From an uncultured Verrucomicrobia subdivision 3 bacterium (lineage in GTDB: Bacteria; Verrucomicrobiota; Verrucomicrobiia; Limisphaerales; UBA11358), in the NCBI GenBank assembly GCA_903917705.1, contig CAIXBQ010000026.1, positions 1 through 36,880 on the forward strand: a stretch of DNA of 36,880 nucleotides, given 5' to 3'. Below the pieces are notes generated by a model. The model did not search any database, was not told where the DNA came from, and worked only from the letters and a program-made list of their open reading frames with translations. The position numbers and the translations under genes are program-made. Numbering within the stretch: the first letter of the stretch is position 1; the number at the start of each line of letters is the position of its first letter. Of this stretch, positions 1 to 11,565 are shown one piece after another.

Positions 1-87
1 CCAATGAACCGGCTGATCCATTGCGTCCGTGAAACACTTTGTCGGCAATCACGCCGGCAAAATTAACAACCAACAACCAAACTCATT

Positions 88-498
88 ATGAGCACAACAA
101 AAACGAAACCCGCGCCTAATGGCGCCGCCAGCGCAACCGCGTCTCCCGACCCATCCACCTACCGGATCAATCCCGAAGTGGAGGCCAAGATTGACGCCCA
201 CATCAAAGAGAACCCAAAACATTGGGCTTACCTGCAAAGCATGCCCCGCGACCGCCTGGAGCGCACCGTCGTCCTGAATGAAGTGCGCCAACTCGAACGT
301 CAGGAGCGGATGCGCGATGGCATGATGAAAAAAATCAACGCCAATCCCGAACTGAAACAGGCTTACGAGATTCTGGTAAAGAACGTCCCGGAAGAACAAC
401 GCGAAGAAGTCATGAGCCAGATCGCGCGCCAGACCCAACGCGCCGTTTCCCGCTCACAAACCCAGCAACAAACCAAAGGACAGGCGGTTGGTGTTTGA
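88..498 (+). CDS. Small charged protein of unknown function, element-associated
   Basis: The 136-residue product has a low-complexity Ala/Pro/Thr-rich N-terminus (about residues 1-25). A helical, highly charged body follows, rich in Glu, Arg and Gln with regularly spaced Leu/Met, and the tail is Gln-rich. There is no signal peptide, membrane segment or catalytic motif that I recognise. The ATG at 88 follows an A-rich leader without a clear ribosome binding site. A perfect 13-bp hairpin begins 12 bases after the stop codon. It precedes the regulator and helicase genes of the putative mobile element, so a role in element maintenance is possible, but no function can be assigned. Confidence 0.6.
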   Translation: MSTTKTKPAPNGAASATASPDPSTYRINPEVEAKIDAHIKENPKHWAYLQSMPRDRLERTVVLNEVRQLERQERMRDGMMKKINANPELKQAYEILVKNVPEEQREEVMSQIARQTQRAVSRSQTQQQTKGQAVGV

Positions 499-510
499 TG
501 ACGCTCATGC

Positions 511-540
511 CGGTCTGACTCTGGCAGCAGAGTCAGACCG
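511..540. repeat. Perfect 13-bp inverted repeat with a 4-base loop
   Basis: The arms CGGTCTGACTCTG (511-523) and CAGAGTCAGACCG (528-540) are exact reverse complements around GCAG. It lies just after the first gene. No T-run follows on either strand, so it is not a standard intrinsic terminator. It could stabilise the 3' end of the mRNA or serve as a protein or recombination site. Confidence 0.85.
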
Positions 541-780
541 CACCCCGATTGGGCCGCAGAATTCAAGTGCTTCATTCATAGGCACTAAATATGCTGCAAA
601 TTCAACAATCGGGGGGTGTTTTGCGTTTTTACGCTCCTTTCCGTCTGAAATATATGTGCGAGTTGACAATATTCTGGACACTTCGACCTGAAGGCAAATC
701 AGCTTTCACGGCTTGCGTTCGGCTTTCTCCTTTGTTCCCCACTTTCATTGGCACACCTCAATATTCAGAAAGGAAAGAAT

Positions 781-888
781 GTGAAAACAATTTTCCAGCC
801 TGATATTCGGAACGAAAGCATGGTCCAGGGGTTGTCTGATGGGTTGCGTCATGCCCTTCCTGAACATCATAGGTCCGGTGGTGATTAA
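781..888 (+). CDS. Possible 35-residue leader ORF with strong RBS (GTG start)
   Basis: A GTG at 781 is preceded by AAGGAAAG (about 770-777), one of the best ribosome binding sites in this part of the window. The reading frame runs 35 codons to TAA at 886-888. The product begins VKTIFQPDIRNESM and has no recognised domain. It overlaps the start of the XRE regulator in another frame, so translation could couple into the regulator, which lacks its own good RBS. It may be a regulatory leader peptide, or simply a chance frame. Confidence 0.35.
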   Translation: MKTIFQPDIRNESMVQGLSDGLRHALPEHHRSGGD

Positions 889-1162
889 GCTCCGCTTTGA
901 GCGGGGGTGGTCACAGGAGGTTCTGGCGGCGCGGTTGCAATGCCAGGAAGGTGATGTTTCGCGTGACGTGGTGGCCAACATCGAATCCGGCCGCCAACAA
1001 ATCACGGATAAACATATCCGGGCACTGCAAAAGGCGTTCGAGGTGCCAGTCGTTCGGCTTTTTCCCAAGACGGTTCAAGACCTGGACGAAAAATTTGCCC
1101 AGCGTCTGCCCGTCACTCCCAAGAAAACACCACGTCAACGCCGGCACTACAACCGACGCTAA
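851..1162 (+). CDS. XRE/Cro-type helix-turn-helix transcriptional regulator
   Basis: The 103-residue product resembles the small HTH family that begins with an NIIGP-like motif. An XRE fold follows: helix 1 around IKLRFERGWSQEVLAARLQ, then a segment containing DVSRDVVANIESGRQ (recognition helix and the helix after it) and ITDKHIRALQKAFEVPV. The C-terminus is basic (KKTPRQRRHYNRR), consistent with DNA contact. I chose ATG 851 because it sits two residues before the conserved FLNIIGP start; ATG 839 in the same frame is an alternative. Neither has a clear RBS, so coupling to the upstream 781-888 ORF is plausible. As the only obvious repressor-like gene in the element, it probably controls the element's own genes (inference). 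Confidence 0.75.
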   Translation: MPFLNIIGPVVIKLRFERGWSQEVLAARLQCQEGDVSRDVVANIESGRQQITDKHIRALQKAFEVPVVRLFPKTVQDLDEKFAQRLPVTPKKTPRQRRHYNRR

Positions 1163-1218
1163 ACCAAACCTCAAACCAACTCGGCTTGCCCCTCCGGGCC
1201 GGTGCTGGCAGATTTTCC

Positions 1219-4200
1219 ATGGCAGTCAGACGAACAACGGCAAATGACCAGCTTGACCTTTTTTCCCAGAGGCCGACTTATGAAAGCATTGACACAATAC
1301 GGCCGCCAGGCCGAGAAACACTGGCGCGAACATTGCCCGAAAATGGTGAGCGCACTGGAGGCGCAGGGACAGTTGCACGCGATGTTGCTGGAGGCCGAGG
1401 AGAAGACGAAGGACGAAATGATCGACCTGACGCAACAATTCAGAAAACAGGGACTGACCGCACAGCAGGCGCACGACCGGGCCTGGGAAATGGTGCGGGA
1501 GAATTACATCCTGCTGCCCGCCGAGACCTAGCCGCCGGCGACTCGCCCAAAAATCTTAACAGCTATCGCATCACCGACGCCGACCGGCTGGGCGAGGGCG
1601 GACCCAAGCAGAAGTTTTCCCAAAATCTCAAGGCCATCGAAATTCTGCGGGCGCTGGATGCCGAAAACCGTCCGGCATCAACGGACGAAAAAGCGTTGCT
1701 GGTAAAATATGTCGGCTGGGGCGCGATGCCCCAGGTGTTTGACGTGGACAGCACGGGCTGGCGCAACGAACAAATCCGTCTTTCTGAAATGCTGTCCGAC
1801 GAGGAACACCGTTCCGCCCGCGCCACCACCATCAACGCCCATTACACCGCCCCGGTCGTCATCCGCTCCATGTATGAGGCCGCCCTGCGCTTCGGCTTTC
1901 AGGGCGGGCAAATTCTGGAACCGGCCAGCGGCATCGGCCATTTCATCGGCCTCATGCCGGAGGCGATGCTGAAAAAATCAGCCATCACCGGCGTTGAAAT
2001 TGATCCGCTGACCGCGCGCATCGCCCAAGCGTTGTATCCCGATGCCGACATCCGCCAGCAGCCATTTGAAAAATCCAAACTGATGGACGATGCTTTCGAC
2101 CTCGCCATTTCCAATGTGCCGTTCGGTGATTACACCGTCCATGACCCGCGTTGGAATGATTTCAAGTTTCCCATCCACGATTATTTCTTTGCCGCCGCCT
2201 TGGACAAGGTGCGTCCGGGCGGGCTGCTCATGCTCGTCACGTCCCGTCACACGCTGGACAAAATGGATTCATCGTTGCGTGAAACGCTCTCACAGAAAAC
2301 TGAATTCCTCGGTGCAATCCGGTTGCCCAACACTGCGTTCAAGAAAAACGCCGGCACGGAAGTGACCACCGACATCGTGATGCTGCGCAAGCTGCACGGC
2401 GGTGAATCGCCGTGCGGCCCGGCTTGGAAAGCCTCGGTGGATTTCACCAACGACCGTCAGGAAAAGTTTTCCATCAACGAATACTTCGCCGCCCATCCTG
2501 AAATGATGCTGGGTAAAATGCGGCTCGCCCGCGGCATGTATCGGGACGGCGAACCCGTGCTGGAACCCGACCACCGTGAACTTGGTGAAGCCCTGGCGCA
2601 CGCGGTTGCACGGCTGCCACAAAACATCTACGCCGTCCAAACTGAATCCGTTAAAACTTTTGACCCGTCCATTCCCGCGCCGGATTACATCAAACCCAAT
2701 GCCTACTGCGTTCACGAGGATGGCCGGCTTTGTCTGAACGAAGATGGCGTCCTGAGTCCGCTGGATGATCTGCCGGTCGAAACCCGTTCGCGGATTCGCC
2801 GGATGATTGACGTGCGCGATGCCGTGCGGGACTGCCTGCGCGCACAGCTCGACGGCAGCGGGGATGAACGGGTGATTGAGACCCGTGAAAAGCTGAATCA
2901 GGCCTACGACCGTTTCGTCGGTCGGTTTGGATACCTCAACGTCCCGGTCAATCAGCGCGCGTTTCACGGCGACCCCGATTTGCCGTTGCTGCTTTCGCTG
3001 GAACATTACGACGAAGAAACCCGTCGGGCGGTCAAGGCCGCAATTTTCCGCGAACGCACCATACACCATAAACAGCCGGTTCAATCCGTTGGCTCGCCGA
3101 AAGAGGCGTTGCTGGTGTCACTGAATGAAAAAGGCCGGGTGGATTTGGATCACATGACTGCCTTGTTGGCCCGTCCGGCGGAAGAGTTTTTGCCCGACTT
3201 GAAGGGCATGGTTTTTCTTAACCCGAAATCCAAGCAATGGGAAACCGAAGACCACTACCTTTCCGGCAACGTCCGTGAAAAACTTGTCGCCGCCGAAACC
3301 GCCAGCGCCCATGACCCGCGCTTCCTCGAAAATGTCGAGGCGCTGAAATCGGTGCAGCCGGCGGATTTGCCCGCCCCGGAAATTGACGTGCGGCTTGGCG
3401 CATCCTGGTTGCCGCCCTCGGACGTGCAGGATTTCGTCCACGGGTTGCTCGGCGTTCCGTCCGGCGTTGAGGTCGGCCACATCCACGCGCTCGGCTCGTG
3501 GCACGTCACCGGCAATTGGGAGGCGAAAGGGGCGACCGCCAACACGACCGATTGGGGCACGAACCGTTATACCGCCCTCGAACTCATTGAGGAAACGCTC
3601 AATCTAAAGACGCCGACCGTTTATGATTATGTGGACAAGAAACCCGTCGTCAACGCGCAGTCCACCGAGGCCGCGCGGGAAAAGCAGGAACGCATCAAGG
3701 AACGGTTCAAGGAATGGATTTGGTCAGATGACGGGCGGCGCGAACGGCTCGTGCGGCTTTACAACGACTCGTTCAATCATTCCCGTGTCCGCACATTCAA
3801 CGGCGAACACCTGACGCTACCCGGCGCGAGCGCGGATGTTCAGTTGCATACACACCAGAAAGCCGGTGTCTGGCGCATCCTGCAAACGCCCAACACGCTG
3901 CTCGGCCATGTCGTCGGCGCGGGCAAGACCTACACCATGGTCGCCGCCGCGATGGAGTTGAAACGGCTGGGATTGGCGCGCAAGCCCATGTTTGCCGTGC
4001 CCAACCACATGCTCGGCCAGTTTTCAACCGAACTGCTCATGCTGTATCCGGGCGCAAACATTCTCGTGGCCGGCAAGGAGGATTTTGAATCACAGAATCG
4101 CAAGAAACTTTTCAGCCGCATCGCCACCGGCAATTGGGATGCCGTCATCGTCACGCACTCCGGTTTCGAGCGCATTCCGTTGTCCCAGGAAACCCAGGAG

Positions 4201-6342
4201 CGTTTCTTCAATGAGCAGTTGGAGGAATTGGAAAAGATCAAACGGGAAAACGCCAACCCGGACAACCGGCGGCTGGTGAAGGAACTGGAAAAGGCCAAAA
4301 AACGGCTGGAGGCCAAACTCGAAGCGCTTGCCGCTACTCATAAAAAAGACAACACGCTGACCTTCGAGGAACTCGGCATTGACCGGATCTTCGTGGACGA
4401 GGCGCACTATTTCAAAAATCTCTTTTACATTTCCAAGATGACGCGCATCGCCGGGCTGCCGCAGACGGCCAGCGAACGCGCCTTCGACATGTATTTGAAA
4501 GTTCGCCACATCCAGTCAGCAAATAACGGCGGCGGGGTCGTCTTCGCCACCGGCACGCCCATCGCCAACAGCATGGCCGAAATGTTCACCATGCAGCGTT
4601 ATTTGCAGCCGGAGGATTTGAAAAAGCACAATCTCGGCCACTTTGATTCTTGGGCGGCCACGTTCGGCGAGCCGGTGACGGCGATGGAACTTTCCCCGGA
4701 CGGCGCGGGCTACCGGCTCAACACGCGCTTCGCGCGGTTCATCAACGTGCCGGAGCTGATGCAGATTTTCCGGCAGTCGGCGGACGTGCAGACCGCGCAG
4801 ATGCTCAATCTAGCGCGCCCGAAATTGGAGGGCGAGAAACCGGCGATCCGCAATGCGCCGGCTTCGGCGGAGTTGAAGGAGTTTGTCGAGGGACTGGCGA
4901 AGCGCGCCGAGGCGCTGAAGCGCGGCCGCATTGATCCGCGCGAAGACAACATGCTCAAAATCACCACCGAAGGCCGCAAGGCCGCGCTGGATTTGCGGCT
5001 GATGAAACCCAGTCTGCCGGATGATCCGCAGAGCAAAGTAAATCTCGCCGTGGAAAAGATTCAGCAGATTTGGGAGGCGACGAAGGATGATCGTTTGGCG
5101 CAGCTTGTGTTTTGCGATTTGTCCACGCCGCAAGACCGTGGCTTTTCCGTGTATCGGGACATGGCCGACAAGTTGAAACGGCTGGGCGTCCCGGAAAATG
5201 AAATCGCCTTCATTCAGGATTACGATGCGGACAACGCGAAGCTGGGCCTGTTCCGTTCGGTTCGCGCGGGCAAAGTCCGTGTCTTGTTCGGCAGCACGCA
5301 GAAAATGGGTTCGGGAACAAACGTGCAGGAACGATTGATTGCCTTGCATCACCTCGACGCCCCGTGGCGACCGGCGGACGTGGAACAGCGCGAAGGTCGG
5401 ATTCTCCGGCAGGGCAATAAGAATTCGAGCGTGCAGATTTATCGCTACGTCACCGAAGGCTCGTTCGATGCCTATATGTGGCAGACGTTGGAAACCAAGG
5501 CCAAGTTCATCGCCCAGGTGATGAGCGGGGACATGACGATTCGCCGGCTCGAAGACATGGACTCCGCTGCTTTGACCTACGCCGAAGTCAAGGCCATCGC
5601 GTCGGGGAATCCGCTCGTCATTGAAAAAGCCCAAGTGGACGCCGAATTGATCCGGTTGACCCGGCTGCGTTCCGCCCACGCCGAGGAACAGTATCGCATC
5701 CGCAGCAGCGTGCGCCATTCGCATCAGGAGGTTCAGACATGGACGGAACGGCTCGCAAACTTGCGCGAGGATTTGACGCTCCGGCAGGATACATCTGGTG
5801 ACAAATTCCGAATCGAACTGGACAAGCAGACTTTGGACAATCGCGGCGTCGCCGGGGAGTTGCTGTTGCGTCGGGCGGAGAAAATCAAAACCCGGTTCGG
5901 TGAGGACATTCGCATCGGGCGCTTTGCCGGTTTTGATTTGTTCATCCGCTCCGGTTTCAACAACACCGCCGAACTCGTTTTGCGCGGCAAAAACAGTTAC
6001 AGCACCCGCGTCACCGACACGGCGCTGGGCACCATCCGTTCGCTCGAATCGGTGGTGCAGGGTTTTGAGGAACGCGCGGCGCGGCTGGAATCCGACATCA
6101 AAGATTCGCAAAAGCGCGCAACCGAACTGGAGGCCAAGGTCGGCTCGCCATTTGAGAAAGAGGAACGGTATCACCACCTGGCCCGACGCCAGTCGGAAAT
6201 CGAGGAGCAGCTTGACCTCACCAAGAATCAGGCACCAAGCCAAGTGGATGCAGCGACCACTGACGAGCGCGAGGAAAATTCCGAGAAGCAAACCGAAACA
6301 AAATCAATCCAGCAGACCCGGCGGGCTGCGGTTCGTGTATGA
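1219..6342 (+). CDS. Giant DNA methyltransferase-helicase fusion (DarB-like / N12-class methylase family)
   Basis: The 1707-residue protein carries an N6-adenine-type methyltransferase domain followed by an SF2/SNF2-type helicase. Visible motifs are the SAM-binding EPASGIGHF (near residue 234), NVPF in place of NPPF/Y (near 299), Walker A GAGKT (900-904), a charged coiled coil, DEAH (1060-1063), ATGTP (near 1110) and QREGR of motif VI (near 1390). A coiled coil lies near the C-terminus. The conserved entry segment NSYRITDADRLGEGG is near residue 115. Related proteins occur in phages and conjugative elements; P1 DarB protects DNA against restriction. ATG 1219 is preferred over an in-frame TTG at 1186. 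Residues about 21-105 are translated across the nested 1280-1531 gene and look compositionally abnormal. The stop overlaps the next start as ATGA. Confidence 0.85.
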   Translation: MAVRRTTANDQLDLFSQRPTYESIDTIRPPGRETLARTLPENGERTGGAGTVARDVAGGRGEDEGRNDRPDATIQKTGTDRTAGARPGLGNGAGELHPAARRDLAAGDSPKNLNSYRITDADRLGEGGPKQKFSQNLKAIEILRALDAENRPASTDEKALLVKYVGWGAMPQVFDVDSTGWRNEQIRLSEMLSDEEHRSARATTINAHYTAPVVIRSMYEAALRFGFQGGQILEPASGIGHFIGLMPEAMLKKSAITGVEIDPLTARIAQALYPDADIRQQPFEKSKLMDDAFDLAISNVPFGDYTVHDPRWNDFKFPIHDYFFAAALDKVRPGGLLMLVTSRHTLDKMDSSLRETLSQKTEFLGAIRLPNTAFKKNAGTEVTTDIVMLRKLHGGESPCGPAWKASVDFTNDRQEKFSINEYFAAHPEMMLGKMRLARGMYRDGEPVLEPDHRELGEALAHAVARLPQNIYAVQTESVKTFDPSIPAPDYIKPNAYCVHEDGRLCLNEDGVLSPLDDLPVETRSRIRRMIDVRDAVRDCLRAQLDGSGDERVIETREKLNQAYDRFVGRFGYLNVPVNQRAFHGDPDLPLLLSLEHYDEETRRAVKAAIFRERTIHHKQPVQSVGSPKEALLVSLNEKGRVDLDHMTALLARPAEEFLPDLKGMVFLNPKSKQWETEDHYLSGNVREKLVAAETASAHDPRFLENVEALKSVQPADLPAPEIDVRLGASWLPPSDVQDFVHGLLGVPSGVEVGHIHALGSWHVTGNWEAKGATANTTDWGTNRYTALELIEETLNLKTPTVYDYVDKKPVVNAQSTEAAREKQERIKERFKEWIWSDDGRRERLVRLYNDSFNHSRVRTFNGEHLTLPGASADVQLHTHQKAGVWRILQTPNTLLGHVVGAGKTYTMVAAAMELKRLGLARKPMFAVPNHMLGQFSTELLMLYPGANILVAGKEDFESQNRKKLFSRIATGNWDAVIVTHSGFERIPLSQETQERFFNEQLEELEKIKRENANPDNRRLVKELEKAKKRLEAKLEALAATHKKDNTLTFEELGIDRIFVDEAHYFKNLFYISKMTRIAGLPQTASERAFDMYLKVRHIQSANNGGGVVFATGTPIANSMAEMFTMQRYLQPEDLKKHNLGHFDSWAATFGEPVTAMELSPDGAGYRLNTRFARFINVPELMQIFRQSADVQTAQMLNLARPKLEGEKPAIRNAPASAELKEFVEGLAKRAEALKRGRIDPREDNMLKITTEGRKAALDLRLMKPSLPDDPQSKVNLAVEKIQQIWEATKDDRLAQLVFCDLSTPQDRGFSVYRDMADKLKRLGVPENEIAFIQDYDADNAKLGLFRSVRAGKVRVLFGSTQKMGSGTNVQERLIALHHLDAPWRPADVEQREGRILRQGNKNSSVQIYRYVTEGSFDAYMWQTLETKAKFIAQVMSGDMTIRRLEDMDSAALTYAEVKAIASGNPLVIEKAQVDAELIRLTRLRSAHAEEQYRIRSSVRHSHQEVQTWTERLANLREDLTLRQDTSGDKFRIELDKQTLDNRGVAGELLLRRAEKIKTRFGEDIRIGRFAGFDLFIRSGFNNTAELVLRGKNSYSTRVTDTALGTIRSLESVVQGFEERAARLESDIKDSQKRATELEAKVGSPFEKEERYHHLARRQSEIEEQLDLTKNQAPSQVDAATTDEREENSEKQTETKSIQQTRRAAVRV
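1280..1531 (+). CDS. TnpV-like small protein nested out of frame in the helicase gene
   Basis: The 83-residue helical, charged product begins MKALTQYGRQAEKHWREH and ends YILLPAET. The spacing of YGR, EH-P, G-L, L-E-E and a late Trp recalls the TnpV family of transposon-encoded accessory proteins; this is my own pattern match. ATG 1280 has AGAGG seven bases upstream (1268-1272). Codon third positions in this frame are strongly G/C, as in the rest of the window, whereas the enclosing helicase frame has A/T-rich third positions here. This frame is therefore the one that looks like ordinary coding DNA over these 252 bases. The function is unknown. Confidence 0.55.
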   Translation: MKALTQYGRQAEKHWREHCPKMVSALEAQGQLHAMLLEAEEKTKDEMIDLTQQFRKQGLTAQQAHDRAWEMVRENYILLPAET

Positions 6343-6632
6343 ATTCAGAAGACCGATTGAAGCGCTTGTTCGCAGCGTCACCAGAACAAATGGAGGCCAT
6401 TGACGGCATTCTTGAATTTGGAGTTCAGAAAAAACCAATGGCAACGTCTGGCCCGCTGCTCATGGGTATGTCAGCTTCTGCAAAGCTGCTTGGCGTCAGC
6501 CGCGCGACCCTCTGGCGGATGACCAAAGCCGGATTGCTACAAAAGATTGAAGTGCTGCCCGGTAGTTTCCGGCTCCGCCGTTCCGATCTGGAGGCCATCG
6601 CCGCAGGCCAGAGAAATGTTGGCTCTTCCTAA
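6339..6632 (+). CDS. Excisionase-like / MerR-type HTH DNA-binding protein
   Basis: The 97-residue product has a C-terminal winged-helix DNA-binding unit of the HTH_17/excisionase type. It contains SASAKLLGVSRATLWRMTKAG, then a wing and FRLRRSDLEAIAAGQ. Such proteins read short DNA sites and often act as recombination directionality factors or small regulators. The N-terminal 45 residues carry no motif I recognise. Its start overlaps the helicase stop by four bases (ATGA), so the two are co-translated. Its place as the last gene before the tRNA junction fits an excisionase role, but a simple regulator is equally possible. Confidence 0.7.
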   Translation: MNSEDRLKRLFAASPEQMEAIDGILEFGVQKKPMATSGPLLMGMSASAKLLGVSRATLWRMTKAGLLQKIEVLPGSFRLRRSDLEAIAAGQRNVGSS

Positions 6633-6854
6633 CGCAGATTCACGGCGTCATACGACCGTTGAACAAAATCGGTTTTCGGCAACCGACGATCTGCAAATTC
6701 ACAAAGGCTATACCTCTCAAAATCGATGGATGACGTTCGCTTGCGCCGTGTGTTTGGAAATGTGTTTGTGGATGTGTTTGTTTTTGCTCGCCACATTTCA
6801 GGGAGTTCGCCTTGTCTCACAAAAATGACTCCAAACGCAGAAAACTCATAAAAC

Positions 6855-6892
6855 CAAATAAAAACGGCCCTGAAACGTGAGTCTCAGGGCCG
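6855..6892 (-). terminator. Intrinsic terminator of tRNA-fMet
   Basis: Perfect 9-bp arms CGGCCCTGA (6865-6873) and TCAGGGCCG (6884-6892) are followed on the minus strand by a T-rich run (6855-6864). It starts 5 bases beyond the tRNA 3' end, so it should end the tRNA transcript. Confidence 0.85.
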
Positions 6893-6897
6893 GAAAT

Positions 6898-6974
<77 letters not shown>

Positions 6975-7023
6975 ATCAAGGAAACTCATTATTGTCACAT
7001 CGCCGGCCGCAGGGCAAGTTAAT

Positions 7024-7605
7024 TCAAAACGGGTTCACGCCATGCCGCAGCCAGTAGCCCGGCAGCTTCAAAAATTCCAGCTCGAGCTTGTGTGTCACCT
7101 TCAGCCGGCGCCAGTCGGCCCGCGCAAAGGCGTAATACGACGGGCGCGAATAAAAGTTTAGCTCCGGCGCAAAATGCTCAAACGTCTTCAGCGCCCGCCG
7201 CGCATGATACCACGAGGTGACCAGCACAACGCGCTGCACCTTTTCCGCGCGCAGCCGCTGGAGCGTGAACTCCGCGTTCTCCCGCGTCGTCAGCGACTTG
7301 TTTTCAACTTCAATGGCGCCGGCCGGCACCCCGGACTGCAGGAGCAGCTGGAGGTTGATGCCGTCGTCGCCCGCCCCGGTGATGAGGATGCGCGGGGCCA
7401 CGTGCTGTCGGAAAAGTTCCGCCGCGCGCAGCGGACGTTCATGGTTGCCGCCCCCCAGGACAACAATCACGTCCGCCGACGCCACCGGCCCGCTGTCCAC
7501 GCACAGGATTTTTTCCGGATAGTAGCAAGCCGTGACGACCGCTAGCGCCGCCAAAAGGAAGATCCCGATGGCCGTGCGGAAAATCAGTTTGCGAATCACG
7601 GCCAT
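7024..7605 (-). CDS. YdcF/SanA-like DUF218 membrane-anchored protein
   Basis: The 193-residue product has one N-terminal membrane segment (about residues 8-28). A DUF218 domain follows, with DVIVVLGGG, ERPLRAAELFR, PRILITGAGDDG, a TTRENAEFT segment and VLVTSWYHARRA. In Escherichia coli this family includes SanA and YdcF; several members are linked to the cell envelope, but no general reaction is established. Acidic and histidine residues typical of the pocket (the TTRENAE stretch and SWYHARR) are present, so it is probably intact. It stands alone, facing away from nifJ across a 323-bp gap, so its promoter should lie in that gap. Confidence 0.85.
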   Translation of the reverse strand: MAVIRKLIFRTAIGIFLLAALAVVTACYYPEKILCVDSGPVASADVIVVLGGGNHERPLRAAELFRQHVAPRILITGAGDDGINLQLLLQSGVPAGAIEVENKSLTTRENAEFTLQRLRAEKVQRVVLVTSWYHARRALKTFEHFAPELNFYSRPSYYAFARADWRRLKVTHKLELEFLKLPGYWLRHGVNPF

Positions 7606-11542
<3,937 letters not shown>

Positions 11543-11565
11543 TCAATCATCAACGAAATATTATT

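Larger units (their letters stand above)
1..6897. mobile_element. Probable right end of an integrated mobile element abutting tRNA-fMet
   Basis: This is inferred from gene content. The stretch carries an XRE-type regulator, a TnpV-like small protein, a very large methyltransferase-helicase of a kind typical of plasmids, phages and conjugative elements, and an excisionase-like HTH protein. It ends beside the 3' end of a tRNA gene, the usual target of tyrosine-recombinase elements. To the right of the tRNA, gene content switches to housekeeping metabolism. No integrase, relaxase or direct-repeat att site is visible, and the left boundary lies outside the window. An intact terminator directly after the tRNA means the exact junction cannot be placed. 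Confidence 0.4.

Noticed and set aside
663..700. TTGACA at 663-668 as a promoter for the regulator
   Set aside because: No acceptable -10 hexamer lies 16-18 bases downstream.
4810..6291. A 493-codon minus-strand open frame opposite the helicase
   Set aside because: It is the complement of conserved helicase motifs and has no recognisable domain of its own.
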